A stretch of 17,821 nucleotides of DNA from an uncultured Taibaiella sp. GTDB lineage: Bacteria; Bacteroidota; Bacteroidia; Chitinophagales; Chitinophagaceae. Positions 1 through 7,679 of the stretch are shown one piece after another. Within the stretch, counting starts at the first letter, position 1. The number at the start of each line of letters is the position of its first letter. A program made the translations under genes and the position numbers. Location: positions 1 through 17,821 of the forward strand of contig CAMPJV010000015.1 of assembly GCA_946886975.1 (NCBI GenBank), read 5' to 3'. The notes beneath the pieces are model-generated. The model made no database searches and had not been told where the DNA came from. It worked only from the letters and a program-made list of their open reading frames with translations.

Positions 1-12
1 GGAGATGTCTAT

Positions 13-45
13 AAAAAAGAAAAGCTAGTCTGAGAACAGACCAGC
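13..45 (-). terminator. Rho-independent terminator or attenuator downstream of infC
   Basis: Read on the minus strand, GCTGGTCTG (45-37) pairs with CAGACTAGC (32-24) around a TTCT loop, giving nine pairs with one G-T wobble. A T-rich tail (23-13) follows. There is no T-tract on the plus side, so it acts on minus-strand transcripts. It lies about 150 nt past the infC stop with no recognisable gene between. It could end the thrS-infC transcript, or act as an attenuator before rpmI-rplT if those genes follow outside the window, as they do in many bacteria. Confidence 0.7.
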
Positions 46-192
46 CCCTATAAACCCTATCACCATGAAAACTTCTTTATGCGTAGATGCGGATATATTA
101 GCGTTTGTAACAACACAAATATAGAGGGGGCATCTCTCTCAGACAAGAAGAATTTTGTTATTAATATGTTATCAATAAATAGCAGAGAACGC

Positions 193-750
193 TTACTTCT
201 TCTTCTTGGGAGTAAAGATTGCGATCATCCTTCTGCCTTCCATTTTAGGCATAGATTCCAGCGAACCTACCTCTGCAAGACGCTCTGCAAACTTTAGGAG
301 CAGCAGCTCACCTCGTTCCTGGAACATGATGGCACGGCCCTTAAACTGAACGTAGCATTTTACCTTATTCCCATCGATAAGAAACTTCTCAGCATGCTTA
401 GACTTGAAGTCAAAGTCATGCTCATCTGTATTAGGTGTGAAACGTATTTCCTTTACTTCCGATTGCTTCGATTTTGCCTTCTGTTCCTTGTCCTTTTTCT
501 TCTTCTCGTAAAGGAATTTCTGGTAATCGATTACCCGGCAAACAGGAGGGACAGCATTCGGAGAGATTTCTACCAGGTCCACTTCCTTATCCTGCGCAAA
601 TTTGATGGCCTGGGCTATGGGATAAACACCGGGTTCTATGTCTTCGCCAACCACACGCACCTCAGGTGCAGTGATCTCCTCATTCAGACGGTGTTCTCTT
701 TGTAGTTGTCTTGGTTTAAAAAAAGGTTTTCCTTTACTTCTTTTCTGCAT
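193..750 (-). CDS. infC: Translation initiation factor IF-3
   Basis: IF-3 binds the 30S subunit, prevents premature 50S joining and checks start-codon and initiator-tRNA pairing. The 185-residue product has the usual two-domain layout. The N-terminal domain (about 14-84) includes [21 protein letters not shown] lysine-rich linker helix (about 83-98) follows, then the C-terminal domain (about 99-180) with [14 protein letters not shown] and [11 protein letters not shown]. It ends in a lysine tail. The ATG start is fixed by an in-frame TAA 7-9 nt upstream. It is an ordinary ATG, not the rare AUU used for autoregulation in E. coli. No Shine-Dalgarno sequence precedes it. It lies 67 bp after thrS on the same strand, the classic thrS-infC order, so cotranscription is likely. 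Confidence 0.97.
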   Translation of the reverse strand: MQKRSKGKPFFKPRQLQREHRLNEEITAPEVRVVGEDIEPGVYPIAQAIKFAQDKEVDLVEISPNAVPPVCRVIDYQKFLYEKKKKDKEQKAKSKQSEVKEIRFTPNTDEHDFDFKSKHAEKFLIDGNKVKCYVQFKGRAIMFQERGELLLLKFAERLAEVGSLESMPKMEGRRMIAIFTPKKKK

Positions 751-772
751 TAAGCTTTATTAAAAATGATGG

Positions 773-780
773 CAAAAATA
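773..780 (-). promoter_or_regulatory. Possible internal -7 box upstream of infC
   Basis: On the minus strand the thrS-infC gap contains TATTTTTG, a full match to the Bacteroidota -7 consensus TAnnTTTG, 23 nt before the infC ATG. A TTTG lies upstream with a spacing of only about 15 nt, shorter than the usual 19-21. It could give infC extra transcription independent of thrS. The evidence is a consensus match in an AT-rich gap, so chance is quite possible. Confidence 0.22.
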
Positions 781-817
781 GCGCATTTGTTATACCAAAG
801 TATATAACCATTAAATA

Positions 818-2776
818 TTATACCGCAACCTCTGCCTTCTTGCCTCTAATTTGTTCCTTTACTAACTCCTTTACTTCGCCTACGAACTCTTCGAGTGCCA
901 CCGCTCCTTTGTCTCCCTCGCCGTGCTTACGGACTGCCACAGTGCGTTCATTCATCTCTTTCTCGCCAACTATGAGCATATATGGTATTTTCATCAGCTC
1001 AGTATCCCTTATCTTCTTTCCTATCTTTTCGCTTCGGTCATCTACTTCAGACCGGATGTCCTCTGCATTCAGCTCGTTTGCCACTTCGTGTGCGTACTCG
1101 CTGTATTTATCGCTTATGGGTAGCACTTTTACCTGCTGAGGTGCAAGCCAGAACGGAAGGTTTCCGCCGCAATGCTCCAGTAGCACAGCCACAAACCGCT
1201 CCATAGAGCCGAACGGAGCCCGGTGGATCATTACCGGACGCTTGCGCGTGTTGTCCGAATCTACGTACTCGAGCTCGAACCTCTCAGGAAGATTATAGTC
1301 TACCTGAATCGTGCCAAGCTGCCAGCTGCGGCCCAGTGCATCCTTAACCATAAAGTCGAGCTTGGGGCCATAGAATGCAGCCTCGCCGTATTCTACCACT
1401 GTCGAGAGTCCTTTCTCCTTAGCTGCTTCTATGATGGATTGTTCAGCTATTTCCCAATTCTCGTCGCTTCCTATATACTTGCTCCTGTCTTCCTTGTCGC
1501 GCAGGGAAACCTGTGCAGTGAAGTTGTGGAAGTCGAGAGAGGTAAAAACATACATTACAAGGTCTATTACCTTCTTAAACTCCTCCAGCACCTGGTCAGG
1601 CCTGCAGAACAGGTGAGCGTCGTCCTGAGTGAATCCCCTTACCCTTGTAAGGCCGTGTAGTTCACCAGACTGTTCGTACCTGTAGACAGTACCGAACTCT
1701 GCAAGGCGCAGTGGAAGGTCTTTATAAGAGCGCGGTGATGACTTGTATATCTCACAGTGGTGAGGACAGTTCATTGGCTTCAGAAGAAACACCTCGCCTT
1801 CCTGCGGAGTAGTAATCGGTTGAAAAGAATCCTTACCGTACTTCTCCCAGTGACCGGAAGTCTCATACAGAGCCTTGCTTCCTATGTGAGGAGTGATTAC
1901 CGGCAGATAGCCTGAAGCCACCTGCGCCTTTTGAAGGAACTGCTGGAGCCTCTCTCTCAGCATAGCCCCCTTGGGCAGCCAAAGAGGCAAACCACTACCT
2001 ACTTTTTCGGAAAAGGTGAAGAGTTCAAGCTCTTTTCCCAGCTTGCGGTGGTCGCGCTTTTTCGCCTCTTCTAATAACTGAAGGTATTCCTCAAGTTCTT
2101 TCTGAGCGGGGAAGGTGATGCCATATATGCGGGTAAGCATCTTGTTCTTCTCATTACCACGCCAGTATGCACCGGCAATATTGGTAAGCTTAATGGCCTT
2201 GATAAACCCTGTGTGAGGGATGTGCGGTCCGCGGCAAAGGTCGGTAAAGCCGCCCTGGCTATAGAAGGTGATCTCCCCATCGTTCAGCCCTTCAAGGAGC
2301 TCCAGCTTATAAGGATCCTTCTTGTGACTGAAGTAACCTATGGCCTCTTCCTTTGGCACAGCCCTGCGCTGGTAAGCGTTATTCTGCTTTGCCAGTTCCT
2401 TCATTTTACTCTCTATGGTCTTAAGGTCTTCCTCGGTAATGGTGCGATCCCCGAGGTCAATGTCATAGTAGAAGCCATTCTCTATGGCAGGTCCTATACC
2501 GAACTTAACATCAGGGAATGTAGCTTCAAGAGCTTCTGCCATCAGGTGGGCAGAGGAATGCCAGAAAGTGGTCTTTGCGCCACGGTCATCCCATGTAAGG
2601 AGCTTTAAAGCAGCGTCCTTATTGATAGGTCTTGTGGCGTCCCAAACCTCACCATCAACTTCAGCGGCAAGCACCTTTCTTGCCAAACCTTCGCTTATTG
2701 ACTTTGCTATATCTAAAGCTGAGCTTCCTTCCTCGTATTCCCGTACTGCACCATCGGGGAAAGATATCTTTATCAT
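818..2776 (-). CDS. thrS: Threonyl-tRNA synthetase
   Basis: This enzyme charges tRNA-Thr with threonine and edits mischarged Ser-tRNA. The 652-residue product is close to the usual bacterial length. In order it has a TGS domain (about 1-62), an editing domain with HSSAH (H73, H77) and CRGPH (C181, H185), a class II catalytic core (about 245-540), and an anticodon-binding domain (about 547-645). The zinc ligands of the active site are visible as C337 in MNCPHH, H388 in DDAHLF and H518 in MIHRAP; motif 2 includes FGTVYRYE. An upstream in-frame TTG at 2809 would add 11 residues, but I chose the ATG at 2776. It gives the normal MIKISFPDG start, and the TTG lies inside a candidate promoter -7 box. 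infC follows 67 bp downstream. Confidence 0.97.
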   Translation of the reverse strand: MIKISFPDGAVREYEEGSSALDIAKSISEGLARKVLAAEVDGEVWDATRPINKDAALKLLTWDDRGAKTTFWHSSAHLMAEALEATFPDVKFGIGPAIENGFYYDIDLGDRTITEEDLKTIESKMKELAKQNNAYQRRAVPKEEAIGYFSHKKDPYKLELLEGLNDGEITFYSQGGFTDLCRGPHIPHTGFIKAIKLTNIAGAYWRGNEKNKMLTRIYGITFPAQKELEEYLQLLEEAKKRDHRKLGKELELFTFSEKVGSGLPLWLPKGAMLRERLQQFLQKAQVASGYLPVITPHIGSKALYETSGHWEKYGKDSFQPITTPQEGEVFLLKPMNCPHHCEIYKSSPRSYKDLPLRLAEFGTVYRYEQSGELHGLTRVRGFTQDDAHLFCRPDQVLEEFKKVIDLVMYVFTSLDFHNFTAQVSLRDKEDRSKYIGSDENWEIAEQSIIEAAKEKGLSTVVEYGEAAFYGPKLDFMVKDALGRSWQLGTIQVDYNLPERFELEYVDSDNTRKRPVMIHRAPFGSMERFVAVLLEHCGGNLPFWLAPQQVKVLPISDKYSEYAHEVANELNAEDIRSEVDDRSEKIGKKIRDTELMKIPYMLIVGEKEMNERTVAVRKHGEGDKGAVALEEFVGEVKELVKEQIRGKKAEVAV

Positions 2777-2806
2777 AAAATGGTATCCTGTATTGAATAA
2801 TGGCAG

Positions 2807-2814
2807 CAAATGTA
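2807..2814 (-). promoter_or_regulatory. Candidate thrS promoter -7 box
   Basis: TACATTTG on the minus strand matches TAnnTTTG exactly and sits 30 nt before the thrS ATG, just after the terminator of the preceding lipoprotein gene. Transcription would start near position 2800 and leave a leader of about 25 nt, too short for a T-box or attenuator. No convincing -33 TTTG is seen at the usual spacing. Confidence 0.45.
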
Positions 2815-2850
2815 CTAATTGCGCCTGTCTTGAATGAATGTATTCTTAAT

Positions 2851-2878
2851 AAAAAGCCACTGGTAAGGACCAGTGGCT
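2851..2878 (-). terminator. Strong Rho-independent terminator of the lipoprotein gene
   Basis: AGCCACTGGT (2855-2864) and ACCAGTGGCT (2869-2878) form a perfect ten-pair stem with an AAGG loop. On the minus strand the stem is followed directly by a run of T residues (2855-2851). It lies 22 nt past the lipoprotein stop codon and insulates the thrS promoter from upstream transcription. Confidence 0.88.
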
Positions 2879-2899
2879 GTAACTCATTTTGACTACTGG

Positions 2900-3388
2900 C
2901 TAAAACTTAGAGAATGTTTGCGTGTACACCACCGTGTCTCTCATAGTGGTGTCCGAAGGATTGCGCAGGTACTCAGTATATTTTATGGTAAACTGGCTTG
3001 GGTTGTAACTCACAAAGCTGGCATTTACCGCGTTCTGATTGAAGAAAGTCTGTGTGGCACTCCAGAAGTTGATCTTACTTCCGTTTTCTACAAGTTCCCA
3101 ACGGAATGAAATTTCATCCGGCTCGGAAAAGTCGCACTTATCGGCGTTGAACTGGGAGCCGTCGAAATTGGTTCTGAATACCAGGTAATCATCCTTCTTG
3201 CAATCAGGCAACGCATCGTAGGAGCGTATCAGGGTATCCACGCCGATAGCGGGGTCCCATTTCTCTGTACCCGCTGTTCTCTTCCACTTTCCTTCGCGCA
3301 ACTCGTCTTCGCGGGTGGTGGGAGACTCAACGGTGCTACAAGATGCAAACGCTGCTATAATGATAGTCGTCAATAAAAGATACTTCAT
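2900..3388 (-). CDS. Lipocalin-like outer-envelope lipoprotein
   Basis: The 162-residue product has a short hydrophobic signal peptide ending in a lipobox (F14-A-S-C17), so it should be lipidated at C17. After it comes GKWKRTAG, a C-K-K-D-D-Y pattern (DCKKDDYLVFRTN), a second cysteine (DKCDF) and RWELVENG. This order of a GxWK start, C-x2-D-[DN]-Y, a conserved C, and a W-x-L strand resembles the small lipocalin-like beta-barrel lipoproteins common in Bacteroidota. The substrate is unknown. It follows the LolA-like gene by 65 bp on the same strand and may be read through from that operon, since only a weak hairpin separates them. The family assignment is by pattern and is moderately sure; the lipoprotein call is firm. 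Confidence 0.8.
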   Translation of the reverse strand: MKYLLLTTIIIAAFASCSTVESPTTREDELREGKWKRTAGTEKWDPAIGVDTLIRSYDALPDCKKDDYLVFRTNFDGSQFNADKCDFSEPDEISFRWELVENGSKINFWSATQTFFNQNAVNASFVSYNPSQFTIKYTEYLRNPSDTTMRDTVVYTQTFSKF

Positions 3389-3453
3389 AATTTACCGGTA
3401 AAAATTCAGCTAAAACTAATGAATATATTGATTATCAAAAACACCTGAGGGTT

Positions 3454-4182
3454 TTATTTCTCCTCTTCCATAAATATCCTGTCGGTCAGACCGGTGTTAA
3501 TCTGGTAACTGAGGTAGGTGATCTGAATGGTTCCTTTCTTAGGCTTGGCGCCTGAGGGCTTTTTCACGATCTCATCCTCACCGCCGTCGTAATCCATAGT
3601 GACCCCCTTGGGTACTTTGAACTCCTTCACGTCTACAAAGAATGTAACCTTGTCGGGCAAGGCGAGGTGAGCGTATTTACCAAACTGGAGCTCCATACTG
3701 ACAGTGCCGTTCTCGCGGGTGGTCGTTTCAGTTCTAAGGGCAAGGAGCCGCTCTTCGTCCACCCATATCTTGGTGAGCACAATGTCTGTCAAGTCGCTAT
3801 CAGGTACCACCTTTAGTACGCGCACCTTTTTACCCCTCAGCATTTCTGATCCGGCATCTATTACGGTAGCATCGCCGGCAGGAACAAGATTATTGAGCGT
3901 AAGGCTGATGCTCTTCTTTGGAAGAATGGCAATGCCGCCGTTCCGTTCCAGCTTCATCTTGTCAGGATTCTTGAAGTAAAGCTTTCCTCTTAAGGTAGGG
4001 ATCTTCAGGAAGGCTATGTCAATGTTCATCTTTATGTCTGCAGTATAATCCTGGACCGTATTGAGCCTTGCCCTGAGCTTGTAGAACAGATCAGTGGCGC
4101 TGGCTGATTGAGCCGCAAAGCTATGCTGGGCCATGAACGCCATCACCATCACTAGTATCAATCCTCTCAAATAGTTCTTCAT
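3454..4182 (-). CDS. LolA-like periplasmic (outer-membrane lipoprotein carrier-like) protein
   Basis: The 242-residue protein has an Sec signal peptide (about 1-23, MAQHSFA before the cut). Then come an amphipathic helix (DLFYKLRARLNTVQDYTADI) and alternating beta strands with RGKLYFKNPDKMKLE. That is the hallmark of the LolA/LolB half-barrel fold (COG2834-type), in which a lipid or lipoprotein acyl chain sits in a hydrophobic cavity. A lysine-rich segment (KPSGAKPKKG) lies near the C-terminus. Its start overlaps the stop of the ABC permease by four bases (ATGA), so translation is coupled. This suggests that it works with the transporter, perhaps taking a lipidic substrate from it in the periplasm. 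That role is inference. The canonical Lol system uses LolCDE, and these neighbours are not LolCDE. Confidence 0.82.
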   Translation of the reverse strand: MKNYLRGLILVMVMAFMAQHSFAAQSASATDLFYKLRARLNTVQDYTADIKMNIDIAFLKIPTLRGKLYFKNPDKMKLERNGGIAILPKKSISLTLNNLVPAGDATVIDAGSEMLRGKKVRVLKVVPDSDLTDIVLTKIWVDEERLLALRTETTTRENGTVSMELQFGKYAHLALPDKVTFFVDVKEFKVPKGVTMDYDGGEDEIVKKPSGAKPKKGTIQITYLSYQINTGLTDRIFMEEEK

Positions 4183-5018
4183 GACTTTATATCCTTTCTG
4201 TTGAACACGACAATAGTAGTAGTTAAAAATATGCCGGTATAGACCAACAGCACAATAGCTGAATTGAGAATGGCTGCATAGGGCACAGGCTCGCTGAAGA
4301 AGCCCTTCCAGGCGATCATGTGGGTGGTCATTATCCAGGGTTTTATCAGTTCAAAAGAAGGCAGGCCGAGGTTGGTAATGATCGTAAAGAAGAGGATAAT
4401 GCCCATGGTACTTACTATGGGACCTATAGAGTTTTCGGCAAAGACAGAAAGCAGGACGGCCAGGGCGGCGACAGAAGTCATGGCTAAGGCTGCGAAGCCG
4501 AACGCTGCCATGTAGCGCCACATGACATCATCCTTCAGGAGCATCACCATTTCACCGCTCTTCATGTTGAGTAGATCGCCCTCTCCAAAGATCAGTAACG
4601 AGAGGCCGAGAGAGATCAGGGCAAGCCACACGAGCAACAAGAGCGTGTATACTACACTTGCCGTAAACTTTGCCCATACGAGCTGCGAACGGCTGACCGG
4701 CTTGGTGAGCAACAGACGGAGGGTGCCAATGTTGGCCTCGCCGGCCAATACATCGCCCGCTACGAGGGCAACAAGCAGGGGTATATTGATTATGAGCGAC
4801 TGGAGGATGATGTACGTGACCAGATAGCCATTCACAATCCTTCCCTGCACATCGAACTGCTCGGTGATGCTCTGCAACGCGAAGTTGATGAACGCCTCAC
4901 CATCGGAGTACAGGGCCAGCTCTATGATGAGCGTGATAGCCGCAATGATAGCGAAGCCGATATATGTTCTCGGCCTTCGGAATATCTTATATAGTTCCTG
5001 CCGGATTAGCTGCATCAT
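4179..5018 (-). CDS. ABC-2 type transporter permease
   Basis: A 279-residue integral membrane protein with six predicted membrane spans (roughly 18-36, 64-88, 116-144, 168-193, 197-218, 249-272). The short cytoplasmic N-terminus (MMQLIRQELYKIFRRPRTY) is typical of ABC-2 permeases. Between spans 2 and 3 lies a conserved loop (AGEANIGTLRLLLTKPVSR) that likely contacts the ATPase. It overlaps the ATPase gene by 32 bp and the LolA-like gene by 4 bp, so the three are one translationally coupled operon. The family exports varied substrates, including antimicrobial peptides, lipids and polysaccharides; the substrate cannot be read from sequence. Two adjacent methionines make the exact start ambiguous by one codon. 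Confidence 0.9.
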   Translation of the reverse strand: MMQLIRQELYKIFRRPRTYIGFAIIAAITLIIELALYSDGEAFINFALQSITEQFDVQGRIVNGYLVTYIILQSLIINIPLLVALVAGDVLAGEANIGTLRLLLTKPVSRSQLVWAKFTASVVYTLLLLVWLALISLGLSLLIFGEGDLLNMKSGEMVMLLKDDVMWRYMAAFGFAALAMTSVAALAVLLSVFAENSIGPIVSTMGIILFFTIITNLGLPSFELIKPWIMTTHMIAWKGFFSEPVPYAAILNSAIVLLVYTGIFLTTTIVVFNRKDIKS

Positions 5019-5919
5019 TGGTTAGCGATAAAAAGTAGGCTTCAAGTGAATGTCGTGATCTTATTTCAAGTACCTCTGCTCCCTTGCCCACGAGCCACCG
5101 GTTCAGGTCGGGCATCCGGGTGGGGTGCATTTTAAAGGTGAGCCTTCCTGCACTGTTGTTTAACAGGAAAGGTTGCCACTGGCTTTCGGACGCGGCCTGT
5201 GCAAGAGACTCGCCATTAGTAAGCACTACATCAAATAGTGTTTCCTTTGGGTCGAGCAGCTCTTCTACCCTACCCTCCGTGACCTTCCTGCCCTTGTGGA
5301 TGATGAGCATGGTAGATGCTACCTGCTCGATCTCGAACAGCAAGTGAGAGCTTACCATGATGGTCTTGCCCTGATCTTTGCTAAGGTGCAGGATGAGGCT
5401 TCTCATTTCAGCGATCCCCTGCGGGTCGAGGCCATTGGTTGGCTCATCAAGGATAAGCAACTCCGGGTCGTGGACGAGCGCGATGGCGATGCCCAGCCTT
5501 TGCTTCATTCCCTGGCTGTAGGCCTTTACCCTGTCCTGCTCGCGGCCTCTTAGACCGACAAGTTCCAGCACCTCATAGAGCCGGGCATTGCTTATGTCCT
5601 TTCGACTGAGAGCAGCAAACATCCTGAGGTTATCCCAGCCGGAGAGATAGCCGTACAGGTCCGGGCGCTCTATGATGGCACCGACGTGCCTGAGCAAGTC
5701 TCTTTGCTTGTTTCCGAACGCTTGTCCCTTTATGTACACCATTCCTGAGGTGGGCCTGATGAGGCCAAGCAGCATGCGCATGGTAGTGCTCTTACCGGCA
5801 CCATTCTGACCAAGAAAACCATAGACCTCTCCCTGATGAATGGAGAAAGAAAGCTGTTCTACTGCCTGAAAGTCTTTGAAGCGCTTGGAAAGATCATGGG
5901 CGCTGATGATTGGTTCCAA
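4987..5919 (-). CDS. ABC transporter ATP-binding protein, BcrA-like
   Basis: This 310-residue cytoplasmic ATPase drives the ABC-2 permease encoded immediately downstream. It has Walker A GQNGAGKST (37-45), ABC signature YSQGMKQR (134-141), Walker B LLILDEP (154-160) and switch histidine H192 (SSHLL). At the Q-loop it reads AIIERPDLYGYLSG, with glutamate E84 where most ABC proteins have glutamine; this is seen in the bacitracin-resistance BcrA/lantibiotic-immunity group. The start is TTG at 5919. No ATG exists upstream before a stop in frame, and the first internal methionine would remove Walker A. The C-terminal 90 residues are an accessory domain. It is the first gene of the ATPase-permease-LolA-like operon. 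Export of a toxic peptide or lipid is possible but unproven. Confidence 0.93.
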   Translation of the reverse strand: MEPIISAHDLSKRFKDFQAVEQLSFSIHQGEVYGFLGQNGAGKSTTMRMLLGLIRPTSGMVYIKGQAFGNKQRDLLRHVGAIIERPDLYGYLSGWDNLRMFAALSRKDISNARLYEVLELVGLRGREQDRVKAYSQGMKQRLGIAIALVHDPELLILDEPTNGLDPQGIAEMRSLILHLSKDQGKTIMVSSHLLFEIEQVASTMLIIHKGRKVTEGRVEELLDPKETLFDVVLTNGESLAQAASESQWQPFLLNNSAGRLTFKMHPTRMPDLNRWLVGKGAEVLEIRSRHSLEAYFLSLTNDAANPAGTI

Positions 5920-6040
5920 AGGAGAAGTTGACGATGCAAATTACTTCAGAATGAACAGACAAGCGGGCTGCAATGATTATTTTAGGAAAATATTTGGTGC
6001 GTTGCAGGAGGTAATACATAACATAGTATCATTGGTATGC

Positions 6041-6048
6041 TATTTTTG
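6041..6048 (+). promoter_or_regulatory. Candidate histidine kinase promoter -7 box
   Basis: TATTTTTG matches TAnnTTTG in the 200-bp divergent gap between the ABC operon and the kinase gene, 72 nt before the kinase ATG. The leader would be about 65 nt. No TTG element is found at the normal upstream spacing, so support rests on the -7 box alone. Confidence 0.33.
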
Positions 6049-6119
6049 AGAGATCAAACGATTGACGAGTCACCATTTTTCACGAGGCAGGACAGAGCAC
6101 CTGTTAATAGGATAAGTAA

Positions 6120-7388
6120 ATGAAGAAAGTCTTCCCTTTAATGGTTGTTCTGATAACGCTATCTGTGCTGGGCATCATCTTCATTCAGATGTCGTGGATC
6201 AGGAACGCCATAGACCTGAGGAAGCAGCAGCATGACCAGGACATAGCGGACGCCTTATACCGGATAAGGGAAGGGCTGTACTCCAAGTACTTTGGCAAGA
6301 ACGGATGGGTGATCACCGACGAGGACTCCAAAACTTATTTCCTACAGAATTTTTCCGTTCAGCGCTGGTTCACTACCGAGGAAATAGACCAGGTGGTGGA
6401 ACAGTCGATCCGGAAGTCGAACATCCGGGAGAACTACGAATACTCGATCATAGACATTTACAGGAATACCCTTGTGAAGTCTGACGGCTTTCAGAACGAG
6501 CATTTTGCCACACCAATAAGTACACAGCTTACGACGGACAACTCGCTGTATAAGGAGACGCTGTACCTGTACCTTAAAGAAGACAACAACTATATCCTTC
6601 GAAGGATGGGATGGATGATTGCGGCATCGATCCTGTTCACCACCATCATTATCTCGGCGTTTGCGCTAACGGTTCGAACACTGTTTACGCAAAAGAAGCT
6701 GTCGGAAGTGAAGTCGGACTTTATAAATAACATGACGCATGAGCTGAAGACCCCGCTGGCTACTATTTCCCTTGCAATAGACGCGCTGACGAATGAGAAG
6801 GTGATACATGACTCGGACAAGATCAGGTATTACAGCAGCATGATAAAGGACGAGAACAAGCGGATGAACAAGCAGGTGGAAAAGATCCTTCAGGCGGCGA
6901 GGATAGAGCGACAGGAGATAAAACTAAACCTGCAAGTGCTGAATGGACATGAGATCATACGGAAAGTAGCAGACAACCTGTCGCTGCAGATACAGGATAA
7001 ACAAGGGTCGCTGACGCTGAAACTGGCTGCCCAGAGGCACGATGTGAAGGCTGACGAGGTGCATTTCTCCAATATTATCTTTAACCTACTGGACAATGCC
7101 ATAAAGTATTCCAAGGACCAGCCGAAGATAGAGGTGGAGACCATGAACCAGAGCGGCATGCTGGCCATAAAGGTGAAAGACAATGGGATTGGCATGAATA
7201 AAGAGACCCAGGCCAGGATATTTGAGAAGTTCTATCGGGCACATACGGGTAATCTTCATAATGTGAAGGGCTTTGGACTGGGACTTAGCTATGTGAAGGC
7301 TATGGCGGAAGAGCATGGTGGGAAAGTGAAAGTGGAGAGTAATCTCGGAAAGGGCAGCAGCTTTACGGTATTTTTCCCATTGGCGTAG
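6120..7388 (+). CDS. Membrane sensor histidine kinase
   Basis: A 422-residue two-component sensor. Two membrane spans (about 4-24 and 163-185) flank a periplasmic sensor domain of about 135 residues without a recognised fold. The cytoplasmic part has the HisKA dimerisation domain with phospho-acceptor H207 (NNMTHELKTPL). The HATPase domain follows, with N-box NIIFNLLDNAIKYS (318-331), G1 DNGIGM (354-359) and G2 GFGLGLS (384-390). All catalytic motifs are intact. No HAMP domain is evident between span 2 and the H-box; only about 20 residues separate them. No response regulator gene is adjacent on either side, so its partner is elsewhere. It is divergent from the ABC operon, and a link between sensing and that transporter is plausible but inferred. 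Confidence 0.94.
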   Translation: MKKVFPLMVVLITLSVLGIIFIQMSWIRNAIDLRKQQHDQDIADALYRIREGLYSKYFGKNGWVITDEDSKTYFLQNFSVQRWFTTEEIDQVVEQSIRKSNIRENYEYSIIDIYRNTLVKSDGFQNEHFATPISTQLTTDNSLYKETLYLYLKEDNNYILRRMGWMIAASILFTTIIISAFALTVRTLFTQKKLSEVKSDFINNMTHELKTPLATISLAIDALTNEKVIHDSDKIRYYSSMIKDENKRMNKQVEKILQAARIERQEIKLNLQVLNGHEIIRKVADNLSLQIQDKQGSLTLKLAAQRHDVKADEVHFSNIIFNLLDNAIKYSKDQPKIEVETMNQSGMLAIKVKDNGIGMNKETQARIFEKFYRAHTGNLHNVKGFGLGLSYVKAMAEEHGGKVKVESNLGKGSSFTVFFPLA

Positions 7389-7483
7389 GGGGTTCTTGGG
7401 GCAAGCAGCCTTTCTATAGCCTACATGTAACAAGGTAGCAACTGTTTGACTAGAGCGGTGCAAGTAGCCTCATACAAGGGTGC

Positions 7484-7549
7484 TAATCCGTACTTACCCC
7501 GTATTTACTCCGTATTTACCCCGTATATACCCCGTATTTACCCCGTATA
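7484..7549. repeat. 11-bp tandem repeat array, consensus TACCCCGTATW
   Basis: Five head-to-tail 11-bp units occupy 7495-7505, 7506-7516, 7517-7527, 7528-7538 and 7539-7549. Units 1 and 4 are identical, units 3 and 5 are identical (ending in TA), and unit 2 has one change. A degenerate sixth unit (8 of 11 bases) precedes them at 7484-7494, and a partial copy (TACTCCGTT) lies at 7561-7569. The array is in the 291-bp non-coding gap between the kinase and ahpD, which are convergent, so it is an unlikely promoter for either. The 11-bp period is not a multiple of three and close to one helical turn, which argues for a DNA-level role or plain slippage expansion rather than coding. Confidence 0.9.
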
Positions 7550-7632
7550 TTAAGGCATTATACTCCGTTGAAACGGAAGGAGTGAGTCTAGGTAGTTGGA
7601 CGTGTGAGGCTTCCGGAACTTTACTGAAAGCA

Positions 7633-7657
7633 AAATGCCCACCTTAGGCGGGCATTT
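7633..7657 (-). terminator. Terminator downstream of ahpD
   Basis: AAATGCCC (7633-7640) pairs with GGGCATTT (7650-7657); beyond one A-C mismatch two more G-C pairs close a TTA loop. On the minus strand TTTTGCTTT follows, starting within the stem's AT end. It is 23 nt past the ahpD stop. It may also stop transcripts coming from the kinase side, but the plus strand lacks a good T-tract. Confidence 0.65.
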
Positions 7658-7679
7658 GACAAAAGAAAAAGGGCTCACC

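Noticed and set aside
394..705. Open frame of about 100 codons on the plus strand within infC
   Set aside because: It lies wholly opposite the unmistakable infC gene and its product is a low-complexity Leu/Phe-rich string with no family likeness.
3438..3455. AT-rich hairpin after the LolA-like gene as a terminator
   Set aside because: The stem has a mismatch and mostly A-T pairs, and it overlaps the LolA-like stop codon; too weak to call.
5971..6034. Inverted repeat CAATGAT...ATCATTG in the divergent kinase/ABC gap as a regulator-binding site
   Set aside because: Only 7 bp per arm with a 50-nt spacer in an AT-rich region, which is easily expected by chance.
7086..7463. Minus-strand open frame of 125 codons overlapping the kinase 3' end
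   Set aside because: It is antisense to the conserved HATPase domain, has no recognisable domain and no promoter.
7389..7480. Possible tRNA or small RNA after the kinase gene
   Set aside because: No cloverleaf, T-loop motif or stable hairpin with a T-tract could be drawn.
7564..7577. Hairpin TCCGTT/AACGGA just past the tandem repeat as a terminator
   Set aside because: The loop is only two bases unless the stem is shortened to about four or five pairs, and no T run follows on either strand.
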